The notes under the pieces: generated by a model
Seen by the model: the letters and a program-made list of their open reading frames with translations, nothing else
The model's database searches: none
Told to the model about the DNA's origin: nothing
IMG/VR virus record: IMGVR_UViG_3300046000_004459
Location: 1 to 24,552 of that record
DNA length: 24,552 bases
Source: a virus
Strand: one strand, 5' to 3'
In this document: one piece after another, positions 1 to 7,641 of the stretch
How positions within the stretch are numbered: position 1 is the first letter of the stretch
Layout: every line of letters begins with the position of its first letter
Made by a program: the position numbers and the translations under genes

Positions 1-210
1 GAAGAACGATCGCGTCCCTTAACGCGGGCCGTCCGAAAAATTAAAGATTCCAAGCTTCGGAAGCTGAGACAAAACTCTCCGAGATTCAAGACACTGGTCC
101 TCTTTCCGAACCAGTCGTGTTAGGATATTGAATACACTTTTCTCAATAGGAATATCGGCCAATCCTCCATAGGTCGAAATCATTTTGTGCTTTACGAGTG
201 ATTTTCATGA
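1..210. other. Leader region upstream of HNH gene; no confident gene
   Basis: About 120-210 is clearly more AT-rich than the rest of the window. On the + strand, frame 1 is open from the left edge to a TAG at 121-123 (40 codons, Lys/Arg-rich, no start inside the window), so it could be the tail of an upstream gene. On the - strand an ORF of 54 residues runs from ATG 183-181 to TAA 21-19. Neither has a recognisable family or a ribosome binding site. A weak sigma70-like pair, TTGAAT at 128-133 and AATATC at 151-156 with 17-base spacing, precedes the HNH gene, but the -10 match is poor. Terminase-proximal leaders often hold a packaging site; nothing here identifies one. Confidence 0.4.
19..183 (-). 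CDS. Possible small ORF, unknown function
   Basis: A 54-residue reading frame (start MISTYGGLAD, end NFSDGPR) runs opposite to and ahead of the HNH gene. Its middle reads like an ordinary amphipathic helical protein with mixed charged and hydrophobic residues (IEKSVFNILTRLVRKED), which is the only point in its favour. It lacks a Shine-Dalgarno sequence and overlaps the open + frame at 1-123. Only 27 bases separate its start from the HNH start, which leaves little room for divergent promoters. It may equally be chance. I do not recognise a family. Confidence 0.2.
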   Translation of the reverse strand: MISTYGGLADIPIEKSVFNILTRLVRKEDQCLESRRVLSQLPKLGIFNFSDGPR

Positions 211-708
211 ATGCTAGTAGACGAGACTGTGAAGAAACGGCGAGGTCGCCCGAAGAAACCTGAGGACCGAGAGCTGGTCAACACCCGGCTTCCGAAGCTA
301 CTGCTATGGAGAGTTGACAGCACCATCGACGTCCTTGGTATGAACCGAACAGCGTTCATAGAAAACCTACTGGAGAAAAATGTCGTGCCCTACAAACCCT
401 TGAAACCTTGCGCCCATCCCGGATGCGCTGAACTACTCCCGGAAGGGAACCGATTCTGCCTCGCCCACAACCCCAAACGATACAAAGTAGCCGACGCGAT
501 CTACTCTTCAGCGAAGCACCGCCACTGGTCCAAGATGATTCTGGCCCGAAACCCCATCTGCTGCTCGTGCCGGGAGGCCCCCTCGGCCCATGCCGACCAC
601 ATCATGCCACTCAAACAGGGCGGGGACTACTCTCTGGAGAATGGTCAGGGACTCTGTCACCCGTGTCACAACCGCAAAACCGCACAGGAGAAACAATCCA
701 ATGCCTAG
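211..708 (+). CDS. HNH endonuclease with AT-hook-like and RHH-like N-terminus
   Basis: This 165-residue protein ends in a Zn-type HNH nuclease fold. Cys117/Cys120 and Cys149/Cys152 are the likely zinc ligands. The His-Asp-His region is around 127-130 (HADH), Asn144 is the HNH asparagine, and His153 lies in CHPCHN. Phage HNH proteins next to terminase genes assist the terminase in cutting DNA for packaging (known for HK97-like phages). The N-terminus is unusual. Residues 9-17 (KRRGRPKKP) match an AT-hook core, and residues about 21-58 have the strand-helix-helix spacing of ribbon-helix-helix proteins. Residues 67-86 carry Cys67, Cys72, Cys83 and His86, a possible small zinc finger. The start at 211 has no good Shine-Dalgarno site. 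The stop overlaps the next gene start by 8 bases, implying coupling. HNH assignment is firm; the N-terminal domains are inferred from pattern. Confidence 0.85.
   Translation: MLVDETVKKRRGRPKKPEDRELVNTRLPKLLLWRVDSTIDVLGMNRTAFIENLLEKNVVPYKPLKPCAHPGCAELLPEGNRFCLAHNPKRYKVADAIYSSAKHRHWSKMILARNPICCSCREAPSAHADHIMPLKQGGDYSLENGQGLCHPCHNRKTAQEKQSNA
686..690 (+). promoter_or_regulatory. Shine-Dalgarno site for small terminase
   Basis: AGGAG lies 10 bases before ATG 701. It fixes the small terminase start at 701 rather than the in-frame ATG at 590, which would run far into the HNH gene. It is one of the few strong Shine-Dalgarno sites in the window. Confidence 0.7.
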
Positions 709-1189
709 ACGAGACTCAGAATACGCCCGCGCCCTGAAGGGTAAGAAACCCCGGGAGACGCCGGAGAACCAAGTGTCGTTCCCAATCGCCGACGGTGAGA
801 AGGCTCAGCCGCCGGACTACCTCACGGACGAGGCCCTCATCCACTGGTTCCGCATGGTCGACATACTGAACTCGGCCAAGCTGTTCCAGCTCCCGACGCG
901 CGACAAGCTGGGGCGATACTGTCAGGCGTGCGCCGACTACGAGGAGATCCAGGAGTGCCGCAAGAAGCTTGGGAAGAAACGGTTCATTCTGACAGCCTCC
1001 AACACCTACCAGCAGGCGTTCTGGTCCAAGACACTGAAGGAATGCGACCACATCCTGAAGGATTTTGAGTTGGAATACGGTCTAACTCCCGCCGCTGCGA
1101 CCAAGGTCCGGCACCCGGCCAAGCTGGAGGATCACCCCACCCGAGGACTGAGAGACTTCATCGCGGCCAAACCCGTCATCTCCGACTAA
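701..1189 (+). CDS. terS: Terminase small subunit, P27 family
   Basis: A 162-residue protein that should bind the viral DNA at the packaging start and present it to the large subunit. It has the P27-type layout: a basic start (MPRRDSEYARALKGKKPRETP), then the Pro-Pro-x-Tyr-Leu linker and a Trp-Phe helix (ALIHWFRMVDIL). A central helical segment follows, with LGRYCQACADYEEI and then the QAFWSKTLKECDHILKDF region and the LTPAAATKVR motif typical of the family C-terminus. Its length is normal. It overlaps the HNH gene by 8 bases and is followed one base later by the large subunit, the standard HNH-TerS-TerL order. Start chosen from the AGGAG at 686-690. Confidence 0.85.
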   Translation: MPRRDSEYARALKGKKPRETPENQVSFPIADGEKAQPPDYLTDEALIHWFRMVDILNSAKLFQLPTRDKLGRYCQACADYEEIQECRKKLGKKRFILTASNTYQQAFWSKTLKECDHILKDFELEYGLTPAAATKVRHPAKLEDHPTRGLRDFIAAKPVISD

Positions 1190-1190
1190 C

Positions 1191-2840
1191 ATGAAGAAGC
1201 GACCGACAGTTCCAAAGCGCCTGATGCGCGGCCCCGCAGACATTCAAGCAGTGGAAGAGGGCTGTTGGTATTCAAAGGAACTGGCGGATCATGCCGTGGC
1301 GTTCTTCAACAACTTCCTGTCGCACTCCAAGGGTGAGTGGGCGGGCAAGTCGTTTGAACTCTTGGACTGGCAGGAGTGGGACGTTGTCCGGCCGCTGTTC
1401 GGTTGGGTCCGCAAGGACGGCACTCGACGCTTCCGTCGCGCCTACATTGAGGTCCCCAAGAAGAACGGAAAGTCCACCCTGTCGTCGGGCATCGCCCTGT
1501 ATCTGCTCCACGCCGACGGCGAACATGGTGCGGAAGTCTACTCCGCAGCCGCCGACCGCGACCAAGCGGCCATCGTTTTCAACGAAGCGGCTAACATGGT
1601 CAAGGCCTCGGCCGCTCTGAAGGAGAGCCTGGTCATCACCGACAGCAAGAAGACCATCACAGACCCCGACACCGCCTCGGTCTACAAAGCCCTGAGCGCC
1701 GACGCCCCCACCAAAGAGGGCTTGAACATCCACGGTTTGATCTTCGACGAGCTGCACGCACAGCCCAACCGCGTTCTCTGGGACACCCTGAAGTATGGCG
1801 GAGCCGCCCGCCGACAGCCTTTGTTCGTCAGCATCACGACCGCGGGCAGCGACAGGAACGGCATCTGCTATGAACAGCACAAATACACCAAGCGGGTTCT
1901 GGAAGGCGGAGTGCGCGACACGCAGTTCTTCGGCATCATCTTCGCCGCGGAAGAGGGAGACGACTGGGAAGACCCGGCCACATGGCGCAAGGCCAACCCC
2001 AGCTTCGGCATCACGATCAAGGAGGACCAGTTCAAGGCGGACTTCCTGGAGGCCAAAGAGACCGTCGGTTCGCAGAACAGCTTCCGCCGCTACCGCCTGA
2101 ACCAGTGGGTCCAGCAGGAAGTGCGGTGGTTGGACATGGCTCAATGGAGGCTGTGCGTCAAGCCGGTGCCCGAGCTGAAGCGCCAAGACCTGTTCTTCGG
2201 GGGCCTGGACATGGCCAGCACGCAGGATATCACGGCGTTCGTTCAGCTTTTCTACGACAAAGACTTCTACATCCGGCCCCATTTCTTCATTCCGGAAGAC
2301 CAGTTGCGCCGCCGCGTTGAGAAGGACCGGGTCCCATATGACGTCTGGCAGCGTCAAGGATTCCTCACGGTCACCCGCGGGAACATGGTGGACGAAGACC
2401 ATGTCGTGGAAACCATCCTGAAGCTCTGCGCCTTGAACAAGTGTCGCGAGATCGCCTACGACCGATGGAACGCCAGCCATGTCGTGACGCGTCTGCAGGA
2501 CGAAGGACTGACGATGGTGCCCGTCGGTCAGGGCTTTGCTTCCATGAGCTATCCGTCCAAGGAACTTGAGAAGAAGGTCATCGGTGCATCAATCAACCAC
2601 GCCGGGAATCCGGTGCTGGAATGGATGGCCGGAAACACCGCCACAGAAACTGACGCCGCCGAGAACATCAAGCCTTCCAAGAAGATGTCCCGCGAACGTA
2701 TTGACGGAATGGTGGCCACGATCATGGCCTTCAACCGCTACCTTGTCCACAACAACCCGAAGAAATCCAAGTATGAAACTCAAGACCCCATCACCGTCGG
2801 AAAAGCTCCTGACCGTCAAGGAGCTCGGATCATTGCTTAA
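1191..2840 (+). CDS. terL: Terminase large subunit (ATPase-nuclease)
   Basis: A 549-residue packaging motor that pumps DNA into the prohead and cuts it. The ATPase domain shows a Walker A variant at about 88-95 (VPKKNGKS), Walker B at 183-187 (LIFDE) and a coupling motif at about 214-220 (SITTAGS). The nuclease domain has the RNase-H-like acidic set: Asp340 (GGLDMAST), Asp424 (AYDRW) and Asp505 (RIDGMVA). The length and motif order fit the HK97/P27-associated terminases that act with an HNH partner. The start directly follows the small-subunit stop and has no Shine-Dalgarno site. The last 68 bases overlap a small ORF in another frame (2773-2997). All expected catalytic residues appear intact. 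Confidence 0.95.
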   Translation: MKKRPTVPKRLMRGPADIQAVEEGCWYSKELADHAVAFFNNFLSHSKGEWAGKSFELLDWQEWDVVRPLFGWVRKDGTRRFRRAYIEVPKKNGKSTLSSGIALYLLHADGEHGAEVYSAAADRDQAAIVFNEAANMVKASAALKESLVITDSKKTITDPDTASVYKALSADAPTKEGLNIHGLIFDELHAQPNRVLWDTLKYGGAARRQPLFVSITTAGSDRNGICYEQHKYTKRVLEGGVRDTQFFGIIFAAEEGDDWEDPATWRKANPSFGITIKEDQFKADFLEAKETVGSQNSFRRYRLNQWVQQEVRWLDMAQWRLCVKPVPELKRQDLFFGGLDMASTQDITAFVQLFYDKDFYIRPHFFIPEDQLRRRVEKDRVPYDVWQRQGFLTVTRGNMVDEDHVVETILKLCALNKCREIAYDRWNASHVVTRLQDEGLTMVPVGQGFASMSYPSKELEKKVIGASINHAGNPVLEWMAGNTATETDAAENIKPSKKMSRERIDGMVATIMAFNRYLVHNNPKKSKYETQDPITVGKAPDRQGARIIA

Positions 2841-2997
2841 GAATCCTCAGGGCCGTTCAAGAGGCCGCGGATACGTTCACGCGATGAAGAAAGAAGGGTT
2901 CCAGATGCCCAACAAGAAGGCGACACTGGCTCAGGCGGTGGATTGGTTGCAGCGCAACCCCGGCTTCACGTGGGCATCGGCTTACCGAACCTATTGA
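2773..2997 (+). CDS. Small winged-helix (Xis/MerR-like) DNA-binding protein candidate
   Basis: A 74-residue ORF that starts inside terL in another frame and runs 157 bases past its stop. Residues about 11-50 (LLTVKELGSLLKN, then RGRGYVHAMKKEGFQMP) follow the MerR/excisionase winged-helix pattern: a short helix, a recognition helix, and a turn ending in Gly-Phe. The second half (ATLAQAVDWLQRNPGFTW) is a further helix. Proteins of this kind bind DNA. One between terminase and portal could be a regulator or an added packaging-site binding protein, but neither is shown. There is no Shine-Dalgarno site, so translation may depend on coupling to terL. The reading frame fits the gap between terL and portal well, which supports it being real. 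Confidence 0.6.
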   Translation: MKLKTPSPSEKLLTVKELGSLLKNPQGRSRGRGYVHAMKKEGFQMPNKKATLAQAVDWLQRNPGFTWASAYRTY

Positions 2998-3074
2998 TAT
3001 CCGTCAGGTTCGGTGCAAACACTTTTCCGCTTTACTCAGCCCCGCGCTCGAGAGGTCATGTCTCAAGACCCATC

Positions 3075-4319
3075 ATGCGCCTATTCGGTTTCCAAATCAA
3101 CGTCTCCCGCAGCCCCGTCAACACGACGTTGGCCGAGCCGGACCAGTGGCTGATAGACACCTTGATGGGGCGAGCCGCCGCGTCCGGGGCCAAGGTCACA
3201 CCGCTCACGGTCATGGGAGTCCCCACGGTCATGGCGTGCGTCAACGCCGTCAGCCGCACCATCGCCAGCGTCCCGCTGAAGCTCTACCGCCGCAAGGCCA
3301 ACGGAGGCAAGGAGCTCGCGAAGGATCACTACCTTTATCGCCTGTTGGAGTCGCAACCCATCCCAGGCGAGATGACCAGCACGAAATTCCGTCGGGCCGT
3401 TCAAGCGAACGCCACGCTCCGGAACATCGCCTATGCGCTGATCGTGCGCAATGGGCTCGGTGAGGTGGCGGAGTTGGTGCCCATCGAGCCGGCGGACATG
3501 CAGGTTCTCACCGACCCCGCCACCAAGCGAGTTGAGTATCGGCTCAAGGGCAAGCTGATCGCCCGCTCCAGCCTGTTGATCATCACGGGCCTGACTTTCA
3601 ACGGCGTATCTGGCGCAGACCCGCTGCTCTTGGGGCGCGAAGCAATCGGCCTCACCATCGCTCTGCAGGACAACGCCGCCCGCTTCTTCGGCAATGGCAG
3701 TCACCCCGGTGGCATCCTCACCCACCCCAACAGTCTCAGCGAAGACGCTCAGGACCGCCTCGCCAAGAAGTTCCAAGCGGCTACGGGCGGCGGCAAGTCC
3801 TACGCCACGATGGTCCTGGAAGAGGGAATGAAGTATGAGAAGATGCGCGGGGCCAACTCCGAGTCTCAGTTTGACGAGTCCCGCGCACGGCAGGACAAGG
3901 CCATCGCCCGCATCTTCGGCGTTCCGCAGTCCAAGATCGGCATCCTGGACGACGCCCACTACAACAACGTCGAGCAGGAGAACCTCAACTACATCAAGGA
4001 CACCATCCTTCCGTGGGTCGTGGACTGGGAGCAGTCGTTGAACATGTCGCTCCTGACCGAAGCGGAGCAGGAAGAATACTTCTTCAAGTTCTCGCTGGAC
4101 GCCCTCGCCCGCGGCGACATGCTCGCCCGCTTCCAAGCCGCCGCCATTGCGCGGAATTGGGGCTGGCTCAACGTTGACGAGATCCGCGAGCTGGAGGACA
4201 TGGACCCCCTCCCGGATGGGGCCGGTAAGATCTACCTTCAACCGCTCAACATGCAGGAAGCCGGAGCACCTCTGGACGCACCGCCTGCGAAACCCAAGCT
4301 CCAGAAACCGACCACATGA
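3075..4319 (+). CDS. Portal protein, HK97-like
   Basis: A 414-residue portal that forms the twelve-membered ring at one capsid vertex and docks terminase, then the neck. Family hallmarks are present. An N-terminal segment leads to VPTVMACVNAVSRTIASVPLKLYRR, followed by the HYLYRLLESQPIPGEMT region and a wing with beta strands (AELVPIEPADMQVLTD). Next come the stem/clip around ITGLTFNGVSGADPL and the C-terminal GVPQSKIG...NNVEQENLNYIKDTILPWV helix, typical of the HK97 portal family. I chose ATG 3075 because it gives the usual short N-terminus; the longer frame from 2943 overlaps the winged-helix ORF. No Shine-Dalgarno site. It overlaps the protease gene by ATGA. The 77 bases before it (2998-3074) hold nothing I can name. 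Confidence 0.93.
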   Translation: MRLFGFQINVSRSPVNTTLAEPDQWLIDTLMGRAAASGAKVTPLTVMGVPTVMACVNAVSRTIASVPLKLYRRKANGGKELAKDHYLYRLLESQPIPGEMTSTKFRRAVQANATLRNIAYALIVRNGLGEVAELVPIEPADMQVLTDPATKRVEYRLKGKLIARSSLLIITGLTFNGVSGADPLLLGREAIGLTIALQDNAARFFGNGSHPGGILTHPNSLSEDAQDRLAKKFQAATGGGKSYATMVLEEGMKYEKMRGANSESQFDESRARQDKAIARIFGVPQSKIGILDDAHYNNVEQENLNYIKDTILPWVVDWEQSLNMSLLTEAEQEEYFFKFSLDALARGDMLARFQAAAIARNWGWLNVDEIRELEDMDPLPDGAGKIYLQPLNMQEAGAPLDAPPAKPKLQKPTT

Positions 4320-5032
4320 AGAACCGCATCCAGTTCCCCAAGACGAATTGGTTTGACATCAAGAATGTCACCAAGGAGTCCGCGGACATCTATCTCTACG
4401 ACGAGATTTCCGCCTACGTCAAGGACAACAACGCCACCGACGTCGTCGCCCGCCTTCAGGCATTGAAAGATGTCCCCACCCTCAACGTCCGGATCAACAG
4501 TCCGGGCGGAAGCGTTTTTGAGGGCATGGCGATCTTCAACGCCCTGACCCGCCACCCCGGCAAGGTTGTCACCCACGTGGACGGCATCGCCGCCAGCATC
4601 GCCAGCGTGATCGCAATGGCGGGCAGCGAGATCAACGTGGCCGACAACGCCATGATGATGATCCACAACCCTGCCGCCTTTGTGTTCGGCGAGGCCGGCG
4701 ACCTCCGCAAGCAAGCGGACGTTCTGGACCAGATCAAGGAGACCATCATCAACGTCTACACCAACCGTGACGGCGACAAGGACGACGAGAAGCGCCAGAG
4801 CCGCCGCACCAAGATCGCCAAGATGATGGACGAAGAGACGTGGTTCACGGCCGACGACGCCATCACCAACAAGTTCGCCACCAACAAGGTCAGCGCCATG
4901 AAGATGGCCGCTTGCTTCGACCTCAAATCTTTTGGGTTCCTCAAGGCACCCGAACAGCAGAACCAAACATCTTACTCGACTACGCCCCGCAGCCTCCTTG
5001 AACGGAAGCAGGCGTTGCTCGAAAAGAAATAG
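4316..5032 (+). CDS. Head maturation protease, ClpP-like (S14)
   Basis: A 238-residue serine protease of the ClpP fold that trims the scaffold-like N-terminus of the capsid protein during head maturation. Residues 60-75 hold the oxyanion-hole strand INSPGGSVFEGMAI. Ser94, in DGIAASIASV, is the probable nucleophile and His117, in MMIHNPAA, the probable general base. The acidic member lies further on and I cannot fix it by eye. The C-terminal 50 residues are charged and may be a tether. It is coupled to the portal by an ATGA overlap and sits just before the capsid gene, the usual order. There is no separate scaffold gene, so the capsid N-terminal domain probably serves that role. Confidence 0.92.
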   Translation: MKNRIQFPKTNWFDIKNVTKESADIYLYDEISAYVKDNNATDVVARLQALKDVPTLNVRINSPGGSVFEGMAIFNALTRHPGKVVTHVDGIAASIASVIAMAGSEINVADNAMMMIHNPAAFVFGEAGDLRKQADVLDQIKETIINVYTNRDGDKDDEKRQSRRTKIAKMMDEETWFTADDAITNKFATNKVSAMKMAACFDLKSFGFLKAPEQQNQTSYSTTPRSLLERKQALLEKK

Positions 5033-5056
5033 TCAGTCAACCTCAACCATCCGCAC

Positions 5057-6286
5057 ATGACCATCAAGGAAAAGAAAGAAAAACGCGCGGGGCTCGTCAA
5101 TCAGATGCGCTCCCTTCTGAACACCGCTTCGGCGGCCAAACGTGATCTCAATGCCGACGAGACCACTTCCTACTCCAATATGGAGACCGAAGTGGACCAG
5201 CTTGGCGCTCAGATCGATCGCGAGGACCGCCTCGCCGTTGTGGAGAACAACCTCCGCAACCGCAAGGACCACAACTACCGCCCCGGCACCGCTGGCGCGG
5301 ACGAAACCGAAGGCAAGCGCAACTCCAAGGAGTATCGCAACGCCCTCTTCAAGCACTACGCCCGTTACGGCAAGAACGGCTTGAACTCCGACCACGTCAA
5401 CGTCCTCACCGAGGGCAGCGACACCGAGGGCGGCTTCCTCGTCCCGGAGGAGTTTGAGAACCAGCTCGTCGAGAATCTGGTCAACGCCGACCCGATCCGC
5501 GCCGCCGCCACCGTCATTCGCACCGCGTCCGACCGGAACATTCCGATCGAGACCGACGACGGCGACTTCGCCTACATCGGCGAGTCCGGTGCCTACGGCA
5601 CCTCCGACCCGGCCATCGGCCGCGTCGTCCTGTCCGCTTTCAAGAGCGGCGGCATCATCAAGGTCTCTGAAGAACTCCTTCAGGACTCCGCGTTCGCGAT
5701 CGAGCCCTACCTCCAACGCCTCGCCTCCCGCCGCTACAACGGTCTGGAGCAGACGGCGTTCGCGGCGGGCAACGGCAGCGGCCAGCCCCTCGGCATCTTC
5801 TCCACGACTTCGGTCGGTGGCGTGGCCGTCGGCAACGTCGCAGGCGCAGCCTCCGCATCGGCGGCGATCACCGCGGACAACCTCATGGACACCTTCCACA
5901 CGCTCGCCCGCGCCTACCGCGACAACGCGGTCTGGCTCACCAGCGACACGATGGTCAAGATGATCCGCAAGCTGAAGACCGGTGTTACGAATGATAACAC
6001 CTATCTCTGGCAGCCCGGTCTCGTCGCCGGCCAGCCGGACCGCCTCCTGGGTCGCCCGATCTTCGTGTCGGACGGCGCTCCCACCCCCGCGGTCAGCACG
6101 GCCTCCATCGCCTTCGGCGACATGAGCTACTACTACATCGTTGACCGCCTCGGTCTCTCGATGCAGGTGCTCAAGGAGCTCTACGCCGCCAACGGTCAGG
6201 TCGGCTTCAAGTTCTCCAAGCGCACGGATGGCCGTTTGACCTTCGCCCCCGCGATGGTTACGTTCACCCACGGCGCGGCCTCCTAA
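5057..6286 (+). CDS. Major capsid protein, HK97 fold
   Basis: A 409-residue shell subunit. Residues 1-70 are highly charged and predicted coiled coil (the delta or scaffolding domain), followed by a linker to about 115. The mature shell domain then begins near TEGSDTEGGFLVPEEFENQLVE, the classic HK97-family entry. The E-loop/P-domain region includes RTASDRNIPIETDDGDFAYIGESG, and the end carries the GRPIFVSDGAP and TFAPAMVTF strands common to this fold. The exact cleavage point cannot be read from sequence. The start has no Shine-Dalgarno sequence; a CAACC element lies at 5044-5048. A high proportion of GCC/GAC/CTC codons suggests strong expression. Confidence 0.93.
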   Translation: MTIKEKKEKRAGLVNQMRSLLNTASAAKRDLNADETTSYSNMETEVDQLGAQIDREDRLAVVENNLRNRKDHNYRPGTAGADETEGKRNSKEYRNALFKHYARYGKNGLNSDHVNVLTEGSDTEGGFLVPEEFENQLVENLVNADPIRAAATVIRTASDRNIPIETDDGDFAYIGESGAYGTSDPAIGRVVLSAFKSGGIIKVSEELLQDSAFAIEPYLQRLASRRYNGLEQTAFAAGNGSGQPLGIFSTTSVGGVAVGNVAGAASASAAITADNLMDTFHTLARAYRDNAVWLTSDTMVKMIRKLKTGVTNDNTYLWQPGLVAGQPDRLLGRPIFVSDGAPTPAVSTASIAFGDMSYYYIVDRLGLSMQVLKELYAANGQVGFKFSKRTDGRLTFAPAMVTFTHGAAS

Positions 6287-6310
6287 GCCGGACAACCCTA
6301 GCGTCCTCCC

Positions 6311-6580
6311 ATGAGCACCAAAGTCAAATTCAAGGAGTCCATCTCTTGCATGGATGGCTCCTTTTCCGCCGGGCAGGTTGTCCTCTTGGACGACCGCTTG
6401 GCCGCTCCGTGGCTGAAGACGGGTATGGTAGAGGCTGTGGAGAAAGATCCGGTCACCCCGGTGGAAGCTCCCGTCGCCTACGCTCCGTTCGTCGCCAAGG
6501 ACAATCCCGAACAGTTCAAACAAAAGCCGGTCTTGAAACCTGAGGCCCCCAAGAAGGGTCTCGTCAAGAAGGGCAAGTAA
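6311..6580 (+). CDS. Small head-region protein, unknown function
   Basis: An 89-residue protein directly after the capsid gene. Residues 1-45 form a compact beta-rich segment (VKFKESISCMDGSFSAGQVVLLDDRLAAP, then WLKTGMVEAV). This resembles small proteins often found beside phage capsid genes with a Gly-Gln-Val-x-x-Leu-Asp-Asp-x-Leu pattern. The second half is rich in Pro, Lys and Ala and is probably disordered, ending in a basic Lys tail. It may decorate the head or act in assembly. No enzyme motif is seen. The start is preceded by CAACC at 6293-6297 and no Shine-Dalgarno site. Confidence 0.65.
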   Translation: MSTKVKFKESISCMDGSFSAGQVVLLDDRLAAPWLKTGMVEAVEKDPVTPVEAPVAYAPFVAKDNPEQFKQKPVLKPEAPKKGLVKKGK

Positions 6581-6592
6581 GCAACCATTCGC

Positions 6593-7030
6593 ATGAATCA
6601 ACTCATCAAGAAATCTAAGATCGTGACGCTGATCACGCCCACGGCGGGCGCAGCGGGCACTTCGGCCATCAACAGCTCCGTGATCGACTTCCAAGGTTAC
6701 GAGGGCGCTCTCATCATCGTCCCCGTCGGCGCTGTCGTCTCGGGTGCGGTCACCAGCTTCAAGTTCCAAGGCGGCGCGACCAGCTCGCCCACCACGGACA
6801 TTGAAGGCACTTCCCAAACCATCGCCGACACCGACGATGATACGGTGAAGTATCTGGACATCCGCCGCCCGATCCACCGCTACGGTCGCATCGTGGTCAG
6901 CCGTGGCACCCAGAACGCCACCATCGGCGGCGCAGTCGCCATCCTGTATGGCGGTCGCGACAACCCGACCACCCAAGCCGCGGGCGTAGCCGGTGAAGTC
7001 ACCGTCAGCCCTGCCGCTGGCACCGCCTGA
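6593..7030 (+). CDS. Putative head decoration or auxiliary virion protein
   Basis: A 145-residue protein with alternating hydrophobic strands (KIVTLITPTAGAAGTS, FQGYEGALIIVPVGAV, FKFQGGATSS, GRIVVSRGTQNATIGGAVAI) and no helices of note, so a beta-sandwich or barrel is likely. Position after the capsid and before the neck connector is where capsid cement and decoration proteins are usually encoded. It has no catalytic motif and I do not recognise the family by name. The start has CAACC at 6582-6586 and no Shine-Dalgarno site. The function is inferred from position only. Confidence 0.6.
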   Translation: MNQLIKKSKIVTLITPTAGAAGTSAINSSVIDFQGYEGALIIVPVGAVVSGAVTSFKFQGGATSSPTTDIEGTSQTIADTDDDTVKYLDIRRPIHRYGRIVVSRGTQNATIGGAVAILYGGRDNPTTQAAGVAGEVTVSPAAGTA

Positions 7031-7044
7031 TAACACTCCAGACC

Positions 7045-7641
7045 ATGTCCTCTTTCATTCAAACTGTGACGGATTCGGGTAACGCTCCGGTGAACATCGC
7101 CGACGCGCTCCGACACCTCCGCGCCTTGGAATCAGATACGGACATGGTCTGGAACTATCTTCTCGCAGCGACACAAGCTGTTGAAGATTACACCGGTCGT
7201 TCTTTAACGACCAAAACCTTCCGGCTCTTGTCTTCGGACTGGCCGGAAGGTCGCATTTTCGAACTCCGCCGGACTCCGTTGGTGTCTATCACCGACGTGA
7301 AGTATTACGCTTCGGGCGACACCGCCCTGACGACCATGTCCGCCTCCGCCTACCGTGCCCATACGGGCCGGACCCCCGGCGCGGTGGAGTTTTTACCCGA
7401 CACCGACCTGGAGGGCCTAGAAAGTCGCTTAGACGGCGTGCAGGTCACCTTCGTGGCGGGGTATGGAGCCGCCGCCTACCAGATACCGAACAGCCTGCGC
7501 CTCGCGGTGCTGATGCTGGCGCATCACTGGTTTGACGAGCGCCGCCCCGTGGCCGATGCCAAGGGTGCGTCCGAGATGCCGTTCAGCCTCCGCCACCTCC
7601 TGCGCTCCTATCGCGTAGACAGTCAGCTCGCCATCCCATGA
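7045..7641 (+). CDS. Head-tail connector, HK97 gp6-like
   Basis: A 198-residue adaptor expected to form a ring under the portal. Residues about 17-60 carry the family signature: IADALRHLRALESDTDMVWNYLLAATQAVEDYTGRSL, a helical bundle ending in the Thr-Gly-Arg-Ser-Leu turn. A beta segment follows (LLSSDWPEGRIFELRRTPLVSITDVKYY), and a C-terminal helix region has IPNSLRLAVLMLAHHWFDERRP. Length and order match the gp6/YqbG type. It overlaps the next gene by ATGA. The partner head-closure gene does not follow here; it is 6.4 kb downstream at 14052. Confidence 0.88.
   Translation: MSSFIQTVTDSGNAPVNIADALRHLRALESDTDMVWNYLLAATQAVEDYTGRSLTTKTFRLLSSDWPEGRIFELRRTPLVSITDVKYYASGDTALTTMSASAYRAHTGRTPGAVEFLPDTDLEGLESRLDGVQVTFVAGYGAAAYQIPNSLRLAVLMLAHHWFDERRPVADAKGASEMPFSLRHLLRSYRVDSQLAIP

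Noticed and set aside
1272-2480. 402-codon - strand frame opposite terL
   Set aside because: Same shadow effect; the + strand gene has all terminase motifs.
2943-3074. Longer portal start at 2943
   Set aside because: It would overlap the winged-helix ORF and add 44 residues unlike portal N-termini; ATG 3075 fits better.
3081-4241. 386-codon - strand frame opposite portal
   Set aside because: Antisense shadow of a clear portal gene.
5033-7036. 667-codon open frame on the - strand across the capsid region
   Set aside because: It is antisense to the capsid, head protein and decoration genes. Its Val/Gly/Asp/Arg-heavy composition is what GC-rich third positions of the + strand genes produce in this frame. 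No motif.
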